From assembly GCA_012295275.1 (NCBI GenBank), contig CM022676.1, forward strand, positions 6,457,219 to 6,521,218: a stretch of 64,000 bases of DNA, given 5' to 3'. Positions 1-12,795 of this stretch are shown piece by piece; the stretch's first letter is position 1; every line of letters begins with the position of its first letter. The notes beneath the pieces are model-generated. The model was not told where the DNA came from. It searched no databases and worked only from the letters and a program-made list of their open reading frames with translations. Made by a program: the position numbers and the translations under genes. Source of the stretch: Chrysomallon squamiferum (taxonomy: Eukaryota; Mollusca; Gastropoda; Neomphalida; Peltospiridae).

Positions 1-440
1 TACATGTATCATAGACTATAGTGTATATCTGAAATCCTTACACACAAATCATAGTATATACAGGGTTTATTTTGTAAGAAAAATATTTAATAAAACTTGA
101 TCTATCAAAACTATAAATGACTATCATCTTCCTGCTGTACTTACATGTATCATAGACTGTATAGCATACATCTGAAATCTTTACACACAGATCACAATAT
201 ACAGAGTTTATTTTGTAAGAAGAATATTTAATAAAACTTGATGTACCAAAACAATGAATTATTAGCATCCTGATACTGATCCTCTAAGTATCGCAGACTG
301 TACGGTGGTTATTTCAAATCCTTATAGATGGAGAAAAAGGGTAATTTGTAAGAAGAATGTTTAATAAAACTTGATGTACTAAAACTATGAATTAATAAGA
401 ATATTAAAACTATGAATTAATAAGAATATCAAAACTATGT
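1..440. repeat. Three-copy tandem repeat, about 140-bp unit
   Basis: Copies begin near 1, 141 and 282. Each has a recognisable core: a CATAGACT-like start, then TTTGTAAGA, then TTTAATAAAACTTGAT and AAAACTATGAATTA. The third copy is the most diverged and ends in a short internal duplication (about 385-440). The array may extend to the left of the window. No coding potential is seen. Confidence 0.75.
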
Positions 441-543
441 TAGCATCTGTACAAAATTAACTAGCACATAATTATGCAAGAAATATTTTACATACCAAAG
501 AAGAATGGTTTTATAATTTTTTTTTTTATATGAAAAAAGCAAG

Positions 544-603
<60 letters not shown>

Positions 604-1394
604 AAAGAAAAAAAGAAGAAAGAGGGGAGAGAAAGAAAAAAGAGAAAGGTTGATAAAGCCCAATACAATAACAGTAGGGTTCCACAAAGATGGATGGCCT
701 TTAAATTACCCTTACTGTTAGTTCCTGTTAAAAAAAAAGTATCAAAATTAATTTATATTATAAACAGCATTAGAACACATAAAAGTACACACACAAAAAG
801 TTTATGCACTCTTAGAAAAGAAGAAGAAGAAAAAAATATATATATATAATAATGAAAACACTGAACATTAAATATCCATCAAGGTAATTAACAGAGGTTC
901 ACATGCTCAATATCACGTACAAAGCTCTACTCACAGTGAGTGCTCACAGTGGGAACACAAGTTTTTCCAATAAAAGAGAAACATTTTCTGCACTGATTAC
1001 AACCAAACACCTCCACACACACACACCATGAAGCAAAATCTTTCAAGAAACAGGTTGAATCTGCAGGTGTGTATAAAAATAATCTATCCTAGAACAAAGC
1101 TTCTGGATTTCACAGACGTTTTTAAAACAAAATCTTTCTGTTGTTCAGTGGATTTAATCCATGGATTATATACAAGAAAAAAAAATCATCTCTGACACAG
1201 CTGTCTTGAACTTCTGAATAGTGCAGAAGAGAAATTTATAAGCTTGTTTTGGTTTTCCAAGTGGCAATGTCGAAGTTTCCAATATTAACAAAAAAATAAC
1301 AGAGGTTTAAAACTTGGGAAACTTCAACATTAATGCTAGTGTTTAACTTTCCAAAGAGCTATGTTAAAATGTTCAGTATTGTACAGAATAACTG
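441..1394. other. Gene-free AT-rich stretch with a (GA)n tract
   Basis: A pure (GA)n microsatellite occupies about 546-600, followed by purine-rich sequence to 650. The remainder is AT-rich unique-looking sequence with no recognisable gene. The short ORFs here are low-complexity products of the GA/TC tract. Confidence 0.6.
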
Positions 1395-1800
1395 AATCTT
1401 AAAAAATTAACATCCTCCACATGTATGAAATAATGTTCATGTTTTTGAATAAGGAAACCACAAAGAAATATATCATTGACACATAAGTTAACTTTTATGC
1501 AGCAGTTTTCATATACTGCTGACATATAAAATAAAATAAAATAAAATCCAGTATCATTAACACACAAGTTAACTTTTACGTAGCAGTTCTAATACACTGT
1601 TGAATCTGTCTACATATAAAATAATATCAAAAATGACTAACACACAAGTTAACCTTTATCTATCCTGTCTACATATAAAAAATAAAATATCATTAACACA
1701 CAAGTTAGCTTTTATGCAGCAGTTCTCGCAGACTATTGAAATCTATTTACATATATATAAAACAAAATTCCGGTATCATTAACACACAAATTAACGGCTT
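1395..1800. repeat. Diverged tandem repeat built on an AACACACAAGTTAACTTTTA core
   Basis: At least four copies of a 75-105 bp unit are readable near 1470, 1555, 1635, 1690 and 1780. Each contains CACACAAGTTAACTTTTA, then GCAGCAGTTCT, then ACATATAAAATA. The spacing varies through small indels and an (AAAT)n insertion. No gene is seen. Confidence 0.7.
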
Positions 1801-2109
1801 CAAGCAGTTAGTTGTTTAAACTTTGTAACATTGTTGCTGTATGTACAAGAGATTTTCCACTTAGGAGTAAGTAACACAAGGCACTTACTTAGAATGACCC
1901 CCAAACTCTTTCCTTCAACCAGCTTGTTGCAATGGCTGTACGGATGTGTATTAATTTAGACATCCTGCTTCCTTGCTTGCTCTAAGCTTTGCCCACACTG
2001 GAGACCCGTTGTTATGATTATTATTATTATTATTATTACACAGTGCAGAGGACAACATTTTTTGTTTCCACAGTTTATTCAGCTATTGGTAACGGCTTCA
2101 TGTTCTGAC
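1801..2109. other. AT-rich spacer, nothing recognised
   Basis: This is unique-looking sequence with a short (ATT)n tract near 2018-2037. I see no gene, RNA or mobile-element signature. Confidence 0.5.
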
Positions 2110-3400
2110 CAGTGTTCAGGGTCTTATGTGTAACAAAATAGTCTACTCTTAGCAGTAAAAGTCATGTTTTGCAAATGATTATAAAGAACAGAGTACATTA
2201 AATATTCCATTCCAAGTAAATGATGACTATTTCTCCAGATTTTTCATAGCTGTATATGTATTAAATATTTTTTCTTATAGCAAGAATGTCATGTTTTGCC
2301 AATGATTATAAGGAACAGAGTATTGAATATTCCATTACTAAAAATGATGACTATTTCACCAGATTTTCATAGCTGTATATGTATTAAATATTTTTTCTTA
2401 TAGCAAGAATGTCATGTTTTGCCAATGATTATAAGGAACAGAGTATTAAATATTCCATTCCTAGTAAATGATCACGATTTCACCAGATTTTACAGAGCCC
2501 TATATGTATTAAATATTCTTCTCATAGCAAGAATGTCAATGTTCTGCCAATAATAGAGAGACCAGAGTGTATTAAATATTCTTTTCTAAGTAAACGTCAC
2601 GGTTTGACAAATTTTCACAGAGCTGAATATATATTATATGCTGTGCTCCTAATGAAACTTCAGATTTTCATAAAATTTTGGATATATATTAAATGTTTTC
2701 ATCAAAGCAAGAATATTATGTTTTGCTAATGCTGCAGAAATCGAAGTACATTAAATATTCCATTCTTAGTAAATTATCACAACTTGACCAAAATGTACAG
2801 AACTATATACATTAAATAGTAATACTTGAGTTTTTTGTCTAATTTTAGAGTCATATATATATATATATATATATATATTAAATGTTTTTCTTACAGCAAG
2901 AATGCCAATGTTTTGAAAGTGATATAGAGATCAGAGTACATTAAATACTCCATTTATAGCATACAAAATTTGATCAAGTTGTACAGACAGTTATGTCCAA
3001 TACTATAGTCTAATAATATATTACATATTAAATATTGATTGTACTGCTAATAAAACTTCAGTATTTTCAGTTGAATATATTATATTATATTATATTATAT
3101 TATATATTATGCTATATTCAACTATTAATAAAACACCAAACATTAACTCCATTTTCCACACTTAAAAACATTAAATATTCTACTTCTAGCACAACAATTT
3201 GATCAAGATGCAAACGCTAACTAATACACATTAAATACTGAATTCTTAATGTATTTAGATACCCACATACATGAAATATAATCAAGATTTGCCCTTTACT
3301 GTAATGAAATTCTATTACTGGTACAAATCTAAGTTATACTGACCTATACTTTAAATATTCTCCTCCTGGCAAGAATTTTAAGCTTTAGCCAACAACTGGT
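2110..3400. repeat. Tandem array, about 123-bp unit, progressively diverged
   Basis: The phrase TAGCAAGAATGTCATGTTTTG recurs at about 2278, 2401 and 2525, giving periods of 123-124 bp. Looser copies follow near 2705, 2895 and 3365. The second half of the unit, GTATTAAATATTCCATTCC followed by an ACCAGATTTTCATAGC-like stretch, recurs with it. The central copies (2278-2525) are nearly identical and the right-hand ones are heavily decayed. AT dinucleotide tracts (2852-2878 and 3077-3105) interrupt the array. Confidence 0.8.
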
Positions 3401-3679
3401 CAGTATGTTTTCAAACACAGATGTCTGCTGACCGGTGGTCACTTTAATGATTTACAGTCCTCAAGTGGCAGGAAGTATCCAAACAGATTATTCCAGATAT
3501 TAGACTTAACGGTCTTGCTGATGATCACTTATGTTAAAATTTGTTGTGAGTCATGAATGCTGAGTAGTTAATAAATTTATTTTTTTATATAGATATAATA
3601 TCCCTGTAATTTTCACTCTTCCTCAGTATTAATGGATGTGACTCATATATGCATGTATATGTGGTCACATAACAATTTT

Positions 3680-4055
3680 TTTTTTTTATCTTACATAAAT
3701 TAATATCTGTATTTTTTGATTTTTGATTATCTCTGTTGTATCTTTTTTTTTAATAATGTGTGGATATCATCTACTTCTATCACATTCCAAAGTTTTGTTT
3801 TATAAGTTAAAATACATGTAGTTATAACAAAAAATCTCTGATGTCCATCAGTCCATCAAACCTGGATATAACTATTTCTGCCATATTTCAATATTTTATT
3901 TTAGAAGACATAATACATCTAATTATAACAGAATCTCTTGAATATTGTGTCCTTTTTTTCAACAATACCTGGATATCATCTATTTCTACCAAGTTCAAGT
4001 TTTGTTTTAAAAGTCATAATACATCAAGTTATAAGAGAAAACTCTGGTGTGTTGT
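3680..4055. repeat. Tandem repeat, two to three units of about 115 bp or more
   Basis: The motif pair GGATATCATCTA(C/T)TTCTA and CAAGTTTTGTTTTA(T/A)AAG(T), followed by ATACAT-AAGTTATAA and a CTCTGGTGT-like end, recurs with clear similarity. The 75-aa ORF read from it has no recognisable features. Confidence 0.6.
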
Positions 4056-7000
4056 ATCACCTTATTAATGGCAAAGTACAATATCTGGATACCATGTTAG
4101 TTAGATGATGCTATCGTTTTTCTGAAATGGGTGGGAAAATCTAATACTTTATATAAAACCCCTTTCACTTACAATGCACAATTCTTGTCAATTATTTTTA
4201 AAAAAAAAAAATTTTATGAATTGTTAGTTTATCAACTTGGGTACATTTCAGTGTCAAATATATATAGTCATGTGAGTTATCATTCAAAATAACAGCATAA
4301 TTATCACATTATGCAATCTTATGAAGAAGAAAAAAATTGGGCTCTAGGTGGTGCATGCACTTAGCCTTGGTAGTAAAAGAGGTTAACTAGCCAAACTAAA
4401 TACAAATATACATTCATTCTGATATGTTACAGGTTATCTAACAATATCAGATATATTCCATGCCGAGATTTGATAGTTCTTATCTGCGACTGCTGTTTAT
4501 GCAACTTCTAAACTTTATGGCTCATGTTTGTGGAAAATAAAATATTTCACAGCTTTATTTTTAAATGTTTCTGTCACGTTTTTGCTCTATATCTTAGTTA
4601 CACGTTAAAGTTATATGACAGAACGTGCTGAACCAAACAGCTCAAGACACATAAATATGTAAAACACAAATAAATAATTATACAGCAAGAGAGAGAGAGA
4701 GAGAGAGAGATCTTATAAAATATATTTTAGTAACACTAAAATTGAAAACCGATTCTGTTTAAGTTTCATAAAAGAGCAACAAAATAGCTACTTCAACCAA
4801 AATTTAAACTTAAATATCATATTTTCAAACAATAAGCATCAAAATTAAATCTGAAAGTAATTCTGCAAAACCCATTGACATTCATTGCATAATATCCATC
4901 ATTAAAATACGATCATCTTAATAATACTACTACTTGTAATAATACTTTAAAATTTCTTTTAAAAAATTCAAGGGTGTATAAAATAAAATTGAGGAGTTTC
5001 CTCAAAGCTGTTATTTACAAAATTATAAGAAAGTATACATACCAAAATTTACTAATAATAAAACCTACAAATTTACTGAATTCAATATTATTAAAATCAG
5101 AAGAAAAAAAAAAGAATAAAGAAATAAAAAGAAATTTTCCCAAAGCTAACTTCACATACAACTGAACAGCACATACATTTATTTTTTTATATAGAACATT
5201 ATTAAATTCCCCCCCCAGCCCAATATTATTATCATGAGATTCCAAATGTAAATATTATTATTATTAAATTTCATTCTTATTACTATTATAAATGGATCTT
5301 CTGAAAGATAACTTACATCTTACATGAGTAAACAGCAATGAAAGTTAACAGCCATCTGTAGAAATCCCATCACACCAGTGATTGCGATGCATTTTCTGTA
5401 CCCATAGCCACTGAACCAAACTTCCAATACACACTATATGGAAGTTCCAAACCTGGAATGGAATGTATCTCCTTGTTTTCTTGCAGTGCCTGCCTGTACC
5501 GAAGAAGAGAGAGAGAGAGAGATATGACCTGTATCCTTCCCACAATGCCTCACACCTCTAGGCGTCTGCTATGACCATTTTCTGTTGACGTTCTTCAAGA
5601 TATTGTTTTCAGACTCACCAAGTGTTTATCAGCAACAATCCAACAACCTGACAACCCTCTATAAAGAATAATAATACATTCCGAGATATCCATTTCTACT
5701 ACCGGAAGGGTTTAATGAACCAGAAGTAGGGGTGATGGTTGACAGAAGAATGCTACAGGTTTCGGAAATCCTTGGACTGATTAGTTTCTTGGATAGTGGT
5801 TGGAACAAAGCTAGGAGTGGTATTTAGGATTATTAGCAGATAAACTTAAGGAATATGGTAAATATGAAATGACAGATAAATAATGCTTACAACCCTGAAC
5901 TCTTTTATACCCAGAGAGCTGTACAATAAAAGAAATATTACACTGAAATCAATATTAACAAGAACACTGAATATATTATTACCAGACATTTTCAGAATAT
6001 TAATTAGTATACAGAATATAATATTACTATATATATGCAGAAAAAGGCAAATTAAAAAAAAAAAAAAATAAAAACATTTTTTATATTTACAAAATAATGT
6101 GAAATAATACCTAAAATATGTTACTAAATACTTGCATAAAAAAGCCAAATATAAAAAGAAATTAAATTTTTTTATATGTATTAAAAGACATTCCTGTAAA
6201 TAAACGTATTTTGATCTTTCATCATTATACAAAGCTTTAGTTTACCAAAATTTCCTCATGAGCTAGAGCTCACTAGATCAAATCTCGAAGGTGCACCTAT
6301 TGGTTTATTTATGCATTGCTGCAGCCAATTCCATTTAACTTGACTTATCAAAGACCCTGGTATTTGCTCTCTTATCCATAAGAAGATACAAATAAAGGAA
6401 CTCTTGCTGGTATTTGTAAAATAGCTCAGTGTGTGGTATCTGGTTTCTTTTCTCATTTCTCAGGATGAAGAATCACAGGTTTCCAGTAAGGAATGAGAGT
6501 TTTACCTTTGAATTATCAATTGGCTCCATTTTCTTCTTCTTTTTTTTTTCTCTTTTGTTGATATTTTAGATTTATCAGGAATAACTGTTCAGACTATTTT
6601 TCTTTCTTTCTTTCTTTCTGATTTATTTATTTATTTATGTTTGTTTGTTTGTTTGTGTTTGTTTGTTTGTTTGTTTAATATGATTATTATGATTATTATT
6701 ATTATTTTTCATGATCACCTAAACATATGCACTATGTGGAAACTGCAGTAGTTAACCACAAAATTTATTTTTATTTTTATTTTTATTTTTAAAAAGAAGA
6801 AATAATTAATTATGTAAAATATAAAGAAAGTAAAGGGACACGGAAAAAAAAGAAAAAAGAGAAGAAGAATATATTAATGTTTAACATAAAAATTTTATAG
6901 TCATTAAATAACAATAATAATAAACATTTTACACAAAAAGAACAAAATGCTTAATACTAATATAAGCTTTCCTTTTCCAAAATATAAAGACAAAAAAAAA

Positions 7001-7082
7001 AAAGAAAAAAAAAAAAAGATTTAAAAAAACTACATAAAGAAGAAAATAATAATAATAAAAAAGATAAATATATAAAGGAAAC

Positions 7083-7113
<31 letters not shown>

Positions 7114-7361
7114 TGCCATTTTTAATCAAAAGGGTCCCAAGTATGAATGACTCATTTTTTTTTTTTCTTTTATCATAAATAATTTAATACTCACCTTCAT
7201 AACATTAATCCATACAGTTATTAAACAAAAATAACATTTAAAAAAAAAAACATTATCCAAAATATTAATTGCAGACACCTTCAAATTATAAAAACAGTCA
7301 ATATGCAGCTCTTTTTTTTTTGTTTCTGTTCTTTTTTAACTACACCATCTGCAGTAACCTT

Positions 7362-7377
7362 GGTTGCTATGGTTACC
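7362..7377. promoter_or_regulatory. X-box-like (RFX) imperfect palindrome
   Basis: GGTTGCTATGGTTACC reads on the minus strand as GGTAACCATAGCAACC. That is close to the RFX X-box consensus of two RGYAAC-type half-sites around an AT centre. A match alone does not show function. Confidence 0.35.
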
Positions 7378-8101
7378 TGTAGCTTAATAAAAAAAAAAGG
7401 AGAATCATTTTTGTTAAAATATTGATTTTCTTTTTTCTTTTAAAAATGTTACTAGTTTAATGGTTTTACCTGTTGTGTTCACTCAAGCAGTTCAAAAAGG
7501 AATAATTACAATGTTTAATGTTTGTATCGTTTTGTTTTGCTTGGTTTGTTTTTCTTTTTCATAGTTTTTTATTTTTTTTTATTTTTTTATTTGTGGGTAG
7601 AAAATAAATTATAAAAGTAACAAAAATCTGATTTTTAGATATATTTAAAAACAAACAATAAACAATAAAGTATTAAAAATAATAAAATAAAAGTGATTTA
7701 AACGATAAACCAAATATAACTTAAAAAAAAAATAGGTACAATAATTAAATATAATAAGTAATATTAGAACAGTGGTAATAAAAATATTTATAATTTACAA
7801 TTGTTGAAGTTAAATTACTTTCAGTTTTATTTAATAGTATTTATATTTTTCATTTTATTTATGTATTTTTGTTTTAATTGTTGAAACACAACTATAATTT
7901 GTTTTTGATAATGAAACTGAATTAAAATAATAATAATAATAATAATAAAAATTAATAATAATAGTAATAATAAAAAATAACAAAAACCCCAAAAAGAAGA
8001 AAAAAGGTAATCATAATCATAATAATAATAATAATTCATTTTTTTTTTAAAACCACTCTAACATTCACTTGTCAAAACAGAACAAAACATTGTCATAAAG
8101 T

Positions 8102-8135
<34 letters not shown>

Positions 8136-8376
8136 GAAATTAAAAATCACACCATTTGATCAGAATCACAATAAACAATGAATTTTGGTTCAATCAATAA
8201 TGAAATGATGCCTTCATCTCAGAAAAATAATTATGTTTTTCCTCTTGGCTTCACTTATTTTATGTAAAAAGAACATTCTGGAGAGAAAGAAGTTTAAAAA
8301 AAAAAAAAAAAAAAAAAATAGATACAACAGGTGCTCAATACAATTATTCTTCTGGGAAAAGTATTGTTCTCATTCT

Positions 8377-8390
8377 GTTGCCATAGCAAC
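8377..8390. promoter_or_regulatory. X-box-like (RFX) palindrome
   Basis: GTTGCCATAGCAAC has both half-sites intact (GTTGCC and GGCAAC-like) and is a near-perfect X-box. It lies in a region without a visible gene, so the target, if any, is unknown. Confidence 0.4.
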
Positions 8391-10462
8391 TGATGATCCT
8401 TTATTTTGTATTAATACAGAACAGTAACTGAGAAAACTGAACAGGTATCATTGATATCTCATATGACTCAGTTTGTCTACATTTTTTTTTAATTATCATT
8501 ATAATTACTAATATTGCCACTTGTTATATATTTATTATAATATCTAATTACTTTTATTATATTAAAATGATTAATATTTTATATTTATTATATTATTATT
8601 ATTACATAATAGTTTTAATGATAATGATGATCACATAATAATCATCATTAAAATCATTAAAATTGCCATTATTTATTCATTAATACTTACTTTTTTTTAA
8701 TAATAATAATAATAATAATAATAATATCAACAATGATAGTTATAATTTAAAAAAAATAATTACTACTACTATTATTATTAGCACGATGATTAAAACCTTT
8801 TATTAATATAATATGAGTGGCTGTTATGTGAAATATTAGAAGCAGTGACATTTGAAAATGGTGGCCCAGTTATTTTATCTATACTTGGTTCTGTAGATAC
8901 CATCTTTTTAATTCATAAAAATTGTTGTATTACATAAAATTATATTTTGAGCCATATATGAAATATAATAACTTTTCCCCCCTCTTGTTTTAGTTTTCAG
9001 ACAAGGGTTCCATATTTAAGATATCCAACCATATTACAAATAATATAATAATTTTTAAGACTTTCAAATCAAAGATAATTCTGGCCCCAAGTCTTCAAGA
9101 TTGGAGATGATTAATTTATATTATTATTTTGTTTTCACTTGGTACAAGGTAAATAACACTTTCAAATATTGCATCTTCAACTCTATTTCTGATACTAAAA
9201 ATACCTATAATAGTCCTTTAAAAAAAAAATAGAAATCAATATATCAATATCTGCTGAAGTAATATCATTCATTTTCAAGTGCAAAATTCTGAATAGACAA
9301 TCTTCAGAAAAATATCAATTATCAATGAAATATCTGCAGTTTTGTGTTTATGCTGTTGCCTGAAGTCATTTGTATAGAAAGTAGTTTTTGATGGATAACC
9401 AATCGGTGCTCAGATAATTACAAAAGTGTCGTCCACACAACTAGATACCAATAAGCAATCAGTGGTATCTGTTTTTTGATGAGAATATAATGGAAATGGG
9501 AAAATGGGAAGTTCTGGTCAGTTTGTTCCTCTAAAAATAGCAAGAAAATGAAAAAAGAAGAAGAAACTGAAGAAAAAGTAGACGATGAAGAAAATGAAAG
9601 AGATGGCAAAAAGTATTAACAAAATTTATTGAACATATTTAGTTAGTTTGACATGTTAAGAAAAACATTTATCACACTGTGTTTTAATAATTATTTCAGA
9701 ATAGCCAGTGCTTGAAGTTCTGGTGAAATGAAAAAAAAAAAAAAATGTTAATAAAGAAATAAAAGATTTCAAAAATAAAAACATTAAAAAAATAATTTAA
9801 AAACATAGAGATTAAAAGTATTAGCTTAAAACAAAAAATAAAAGATGAAGAAGAAAAAAAATATTTTTTTTTTTTTTTTTTTTAAATTTGAAAGACAAAA
9901 AGTATTCCTACAATTTATTACTTTCATACTCAAATAAAAACCTCAGAAAAATTATCACAGAAGGTAACAAGATAAAATAATAAAACAAAAAATAAAATAA
10001 AAAAAAATAAAATAAAATAATAAAATGAAACAAAACAAAACAAAACAACTTTCCCTTTCAAAACCTTTTAAAATCATTGATAACTTTTAGCAATTCTTGA
10101 TAATCAAAATTCCTGCCTCTATTCTACTAAAATGAAATGATAATTATAACACTAAAAAAAAAAACTTTTTTCCCGTCCAGAGAAATTCAGACATTTATTT
10201 ATGACTTTAGTTTGACAGATGTTAACAGTTTTATCAGTGTTTTAAGAATATTTTTTAAAAACAAAACATAAATAAAAATAACAGTACAAGTAATCTGTTT
10301 AACACTAACACAGAACTATGTGTCCATGTTTATAAATCACCTCCAGCAACTGAATCAGCCAAAGGTCATAGAAACGTCAGTTAAATTATGATTCATGGAA
10401 TTTATCGTTTGAAAATACTCTTGTTTTAACGAACACACCCTCACACAGACATAAATATCTGC

Positions 10463-10494
<32 letters not shown>

Positions 10495-10714
10495 TGTAAG
10501 TACATACGTACATTAACCATTCTACAAAATTTCTCATCATAGTAATTACTAATGTTTTACCAACTATTTCTTATTGAAAAATATTATTGTTGTGACACAC
10601 ACACACACATATACACACACTGATTAAATCTCACATCAAGAAATAGTACACACATACACATACATATACAGAAATAATCAGTTATGATTTTACAAATATT
10701 TGTCTTACCAAAAG

Positions 10715-10965
10715 CATTAATATTTAAACATGTACATAATAAGCATTTCATAACCCATTAAATGAAGATTCTAAAAAAAAATAGTTAAAAGAAAATTAAT
10801 ATATTTTATATAACCATATTATACAAGCATTTTGTAACCATATCAATCAATCACACTTTTAACAGTTCATTAAATCAAGATTTGTTTTAAAAAAAAATAC
10901 CAAAGTGTTTACAATATTATAATAAGCATGTCGTAACCATGTCGACCAATCCTCATGGCAACAGG
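10715..10965. repeat. Three-copy tandem repeat, about 95-bp unit
   Basis: The unit runs from TATAATAAGCAT(T/G)TCGTAACCAT through a CAATCA/CATTAAAT(G/C)AAGATT segment to poly(A) and AATAC. It recurs near 10,735, 10,825 and 10,915. The last copy also carries CCTCATGGCAAC, a half X-box. Confidence 0.6.
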
Positions 10966-11136
10966 TCAAACAGAAGTTTTAAAATGATAGAATGCAGATT
11001 ACTGTGTCAGAGGAAAGGTCACATGAGGTCAGGTATCAGAGAGAGATACTGGCTGGTGGCATTTTGTAAATAAATACATGTTTTTTCACCTGCGAGCCAT
11101 GTGAAGTGGGAACAGTTTTTGTCAAAATCAAAAATG

Positions 11137-11167
<31 letters not shown>

Positions 11168-11310
11168 AGAAGAAGAAAACAGATAAAAGAAAGGTTCATG
11201 TTATTTTTTTCAAAGAACTTAAAAAAAAAATCAGTCAGTCCTGGTACAGATTAAAAATATATGAACTAATACTTAAATGATGTTATCGAAAAAAAAAAAA
11301 AAAAAAATAA

Positions 11311-11349
<39 letters not shown>

Positions 11350-11859
11350 ATTAATTAAATAAATAAATAAAAAAAAAAAAAAAAAAAAATTTAATATAAA
11401 TAATTAAATAAATCAATCAATCATGCATACATACATATGCAGATATAAACACATACATAAACACACACACACTTAAGAATTTAATTATTCAGTCCTTTCA
11501 GTGTTTTGTATTAAAAATTCATCTGTTTTTCACTTTCTGCTATTGATCTGAAAGCACAACATGCTAAATACAACTAAATGAATAAATCATTTCACAAAAT
11601 TAATATTTAAAGCTATAGAGACCAATGAAGTACTATTATAAATAAATAATCACAATGTATTAAAAAAAAAAACACAAGCCCCACCCAAGAAACAGTGATA
11701 ATGGCTTATTTATGTTTCTGTTGTAAATAAGCATGACTAAATAAATAACAAATAATTAATAGTCATTTAATTATTTTTTAATTACAGCTAATAAATAAAT
11801 GAAGTGACAAACATGAAGTGAAGAAGTTGGGTTTTTTTTATAACAAGGATAAATAATCA
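10966..11859. other. AT-rich gene-free sequence with long poly(A) tracts
   Basis: It holds A-runs at about 11,138-11,165 and 11,290-11,390 (the latter broken by AAAT units), short ATAC/CA repeats at 11,420-11,473, and otherwise featureless AT-rich sequence. Confidence 0.5.
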
Positions 11860-11919
11860 AACAAATAAACAAATAAATAATGTAAAATTCACAGCATTCC
11901 CACTTATTTTCACTAATAA

Positions 11920-11957
<38 letters not shown>

Positions 11958-12795
11958 GTAAAATTCACTGAGTTTCCAGTTAATTTACTTTCACTTATAA
12001 TAAACAAAAATAAATAAATAAATAAATAAATGAATATATAAATAAATAAATAAATAAATAATGTAAAATTCACCAAGATCACAGTTATTATTGCTCATAA
12101 ATAACGATCATAATAAATTAATAACCAACGCATCATTTATGAAGATCAAGTCATTTTTACTTACAATAAACAAGAATAAATCAATAAATATATAAATAAT
12201 GCAGAATTAACCACATTCACACACAAATTATTTTTTTATATATATATATACATAAGAAAGTAAAAATCAAATAACACAGCACACATCAAGTATACACAAA
12301 ACGTTACTCCTACTCGAACAAAGTTCAGTCACCCTGTTTGTCAAAACAACATCGTAAGAACTCTGTGGCATTGTTGTCGAGGTGAATAGGAAACAACTAA
12401 CTTTTTATCACTTCTGCAGGCAGGAACGAAGAAGATCAGCAGAGGAACATGTTTTCTAGAAACACTCCGCTTGTGAAAACATGACTTGGATAACGGTAAA
12501 AACAGACATGTTTGTGAAAGAAGCAGAAAATGTGACACAAAACATTAAGAAGAAGAAGTAAAAAAAAAACACTTCTGGTTATGCACTTGCCCGATTAAAG
12601 ACGATAATAATGATAATAATAATGATAATAATAATGATAATAATAATAATAATAATAACAACAAAACTAGCTAATTACAAAAATAATAATTATATAAATA
12701 AATAAATAAATAATGCAACTGTCACCAAGTTTACACCCAAGTTAGTTTTACTTATAATAAACAAGAATAAATAAATAAATAAATAATTAAATAAT
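11860..12795. repeat. Dispersed tandem unit with an AATGTAAAATTCAC core and (AAAT)n tails
   Basis: Near 11,880, 11,956, 12,060, 12,195 and 12,710 the same phrase appears: AATAATGTAAAATTCAC, about 20 variable bases, TTA(C/T)TTTCACTTATAATAAAC, then (AAAT)n. The intervening 12,220-12,700 segment is mostly non-repeat with (AAT)n at 12,605-12,655. The ORFs here are translations of the AAAT tracts. Confidence 0.6.

Larger units (their letters stand above)
4056..10714. other. 6.7-kb gene-free AT-rich region
   Basis: No exon or gene is recognisable. The region contains (GA)n at about 4688-4710 and 5506-5522, tetranucleotide TTTC/TTTA/TTTG tracts at 6601-6680, poly(A) runs at about 7083-7109, 8104-8133 and 9729-9746, and (AAT)n at 8699-8725. 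(CA)n lies at 10466-10491, 10596-10608 and 10612-10620. The slightly less AT-rich block 5340-5830 and the block 6240-6530 look unique but give no convincing protein on either strand. Part of this region could be a long UTR or a lncRNA; nothing in the sequence decides that. Confidence 0.5.
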
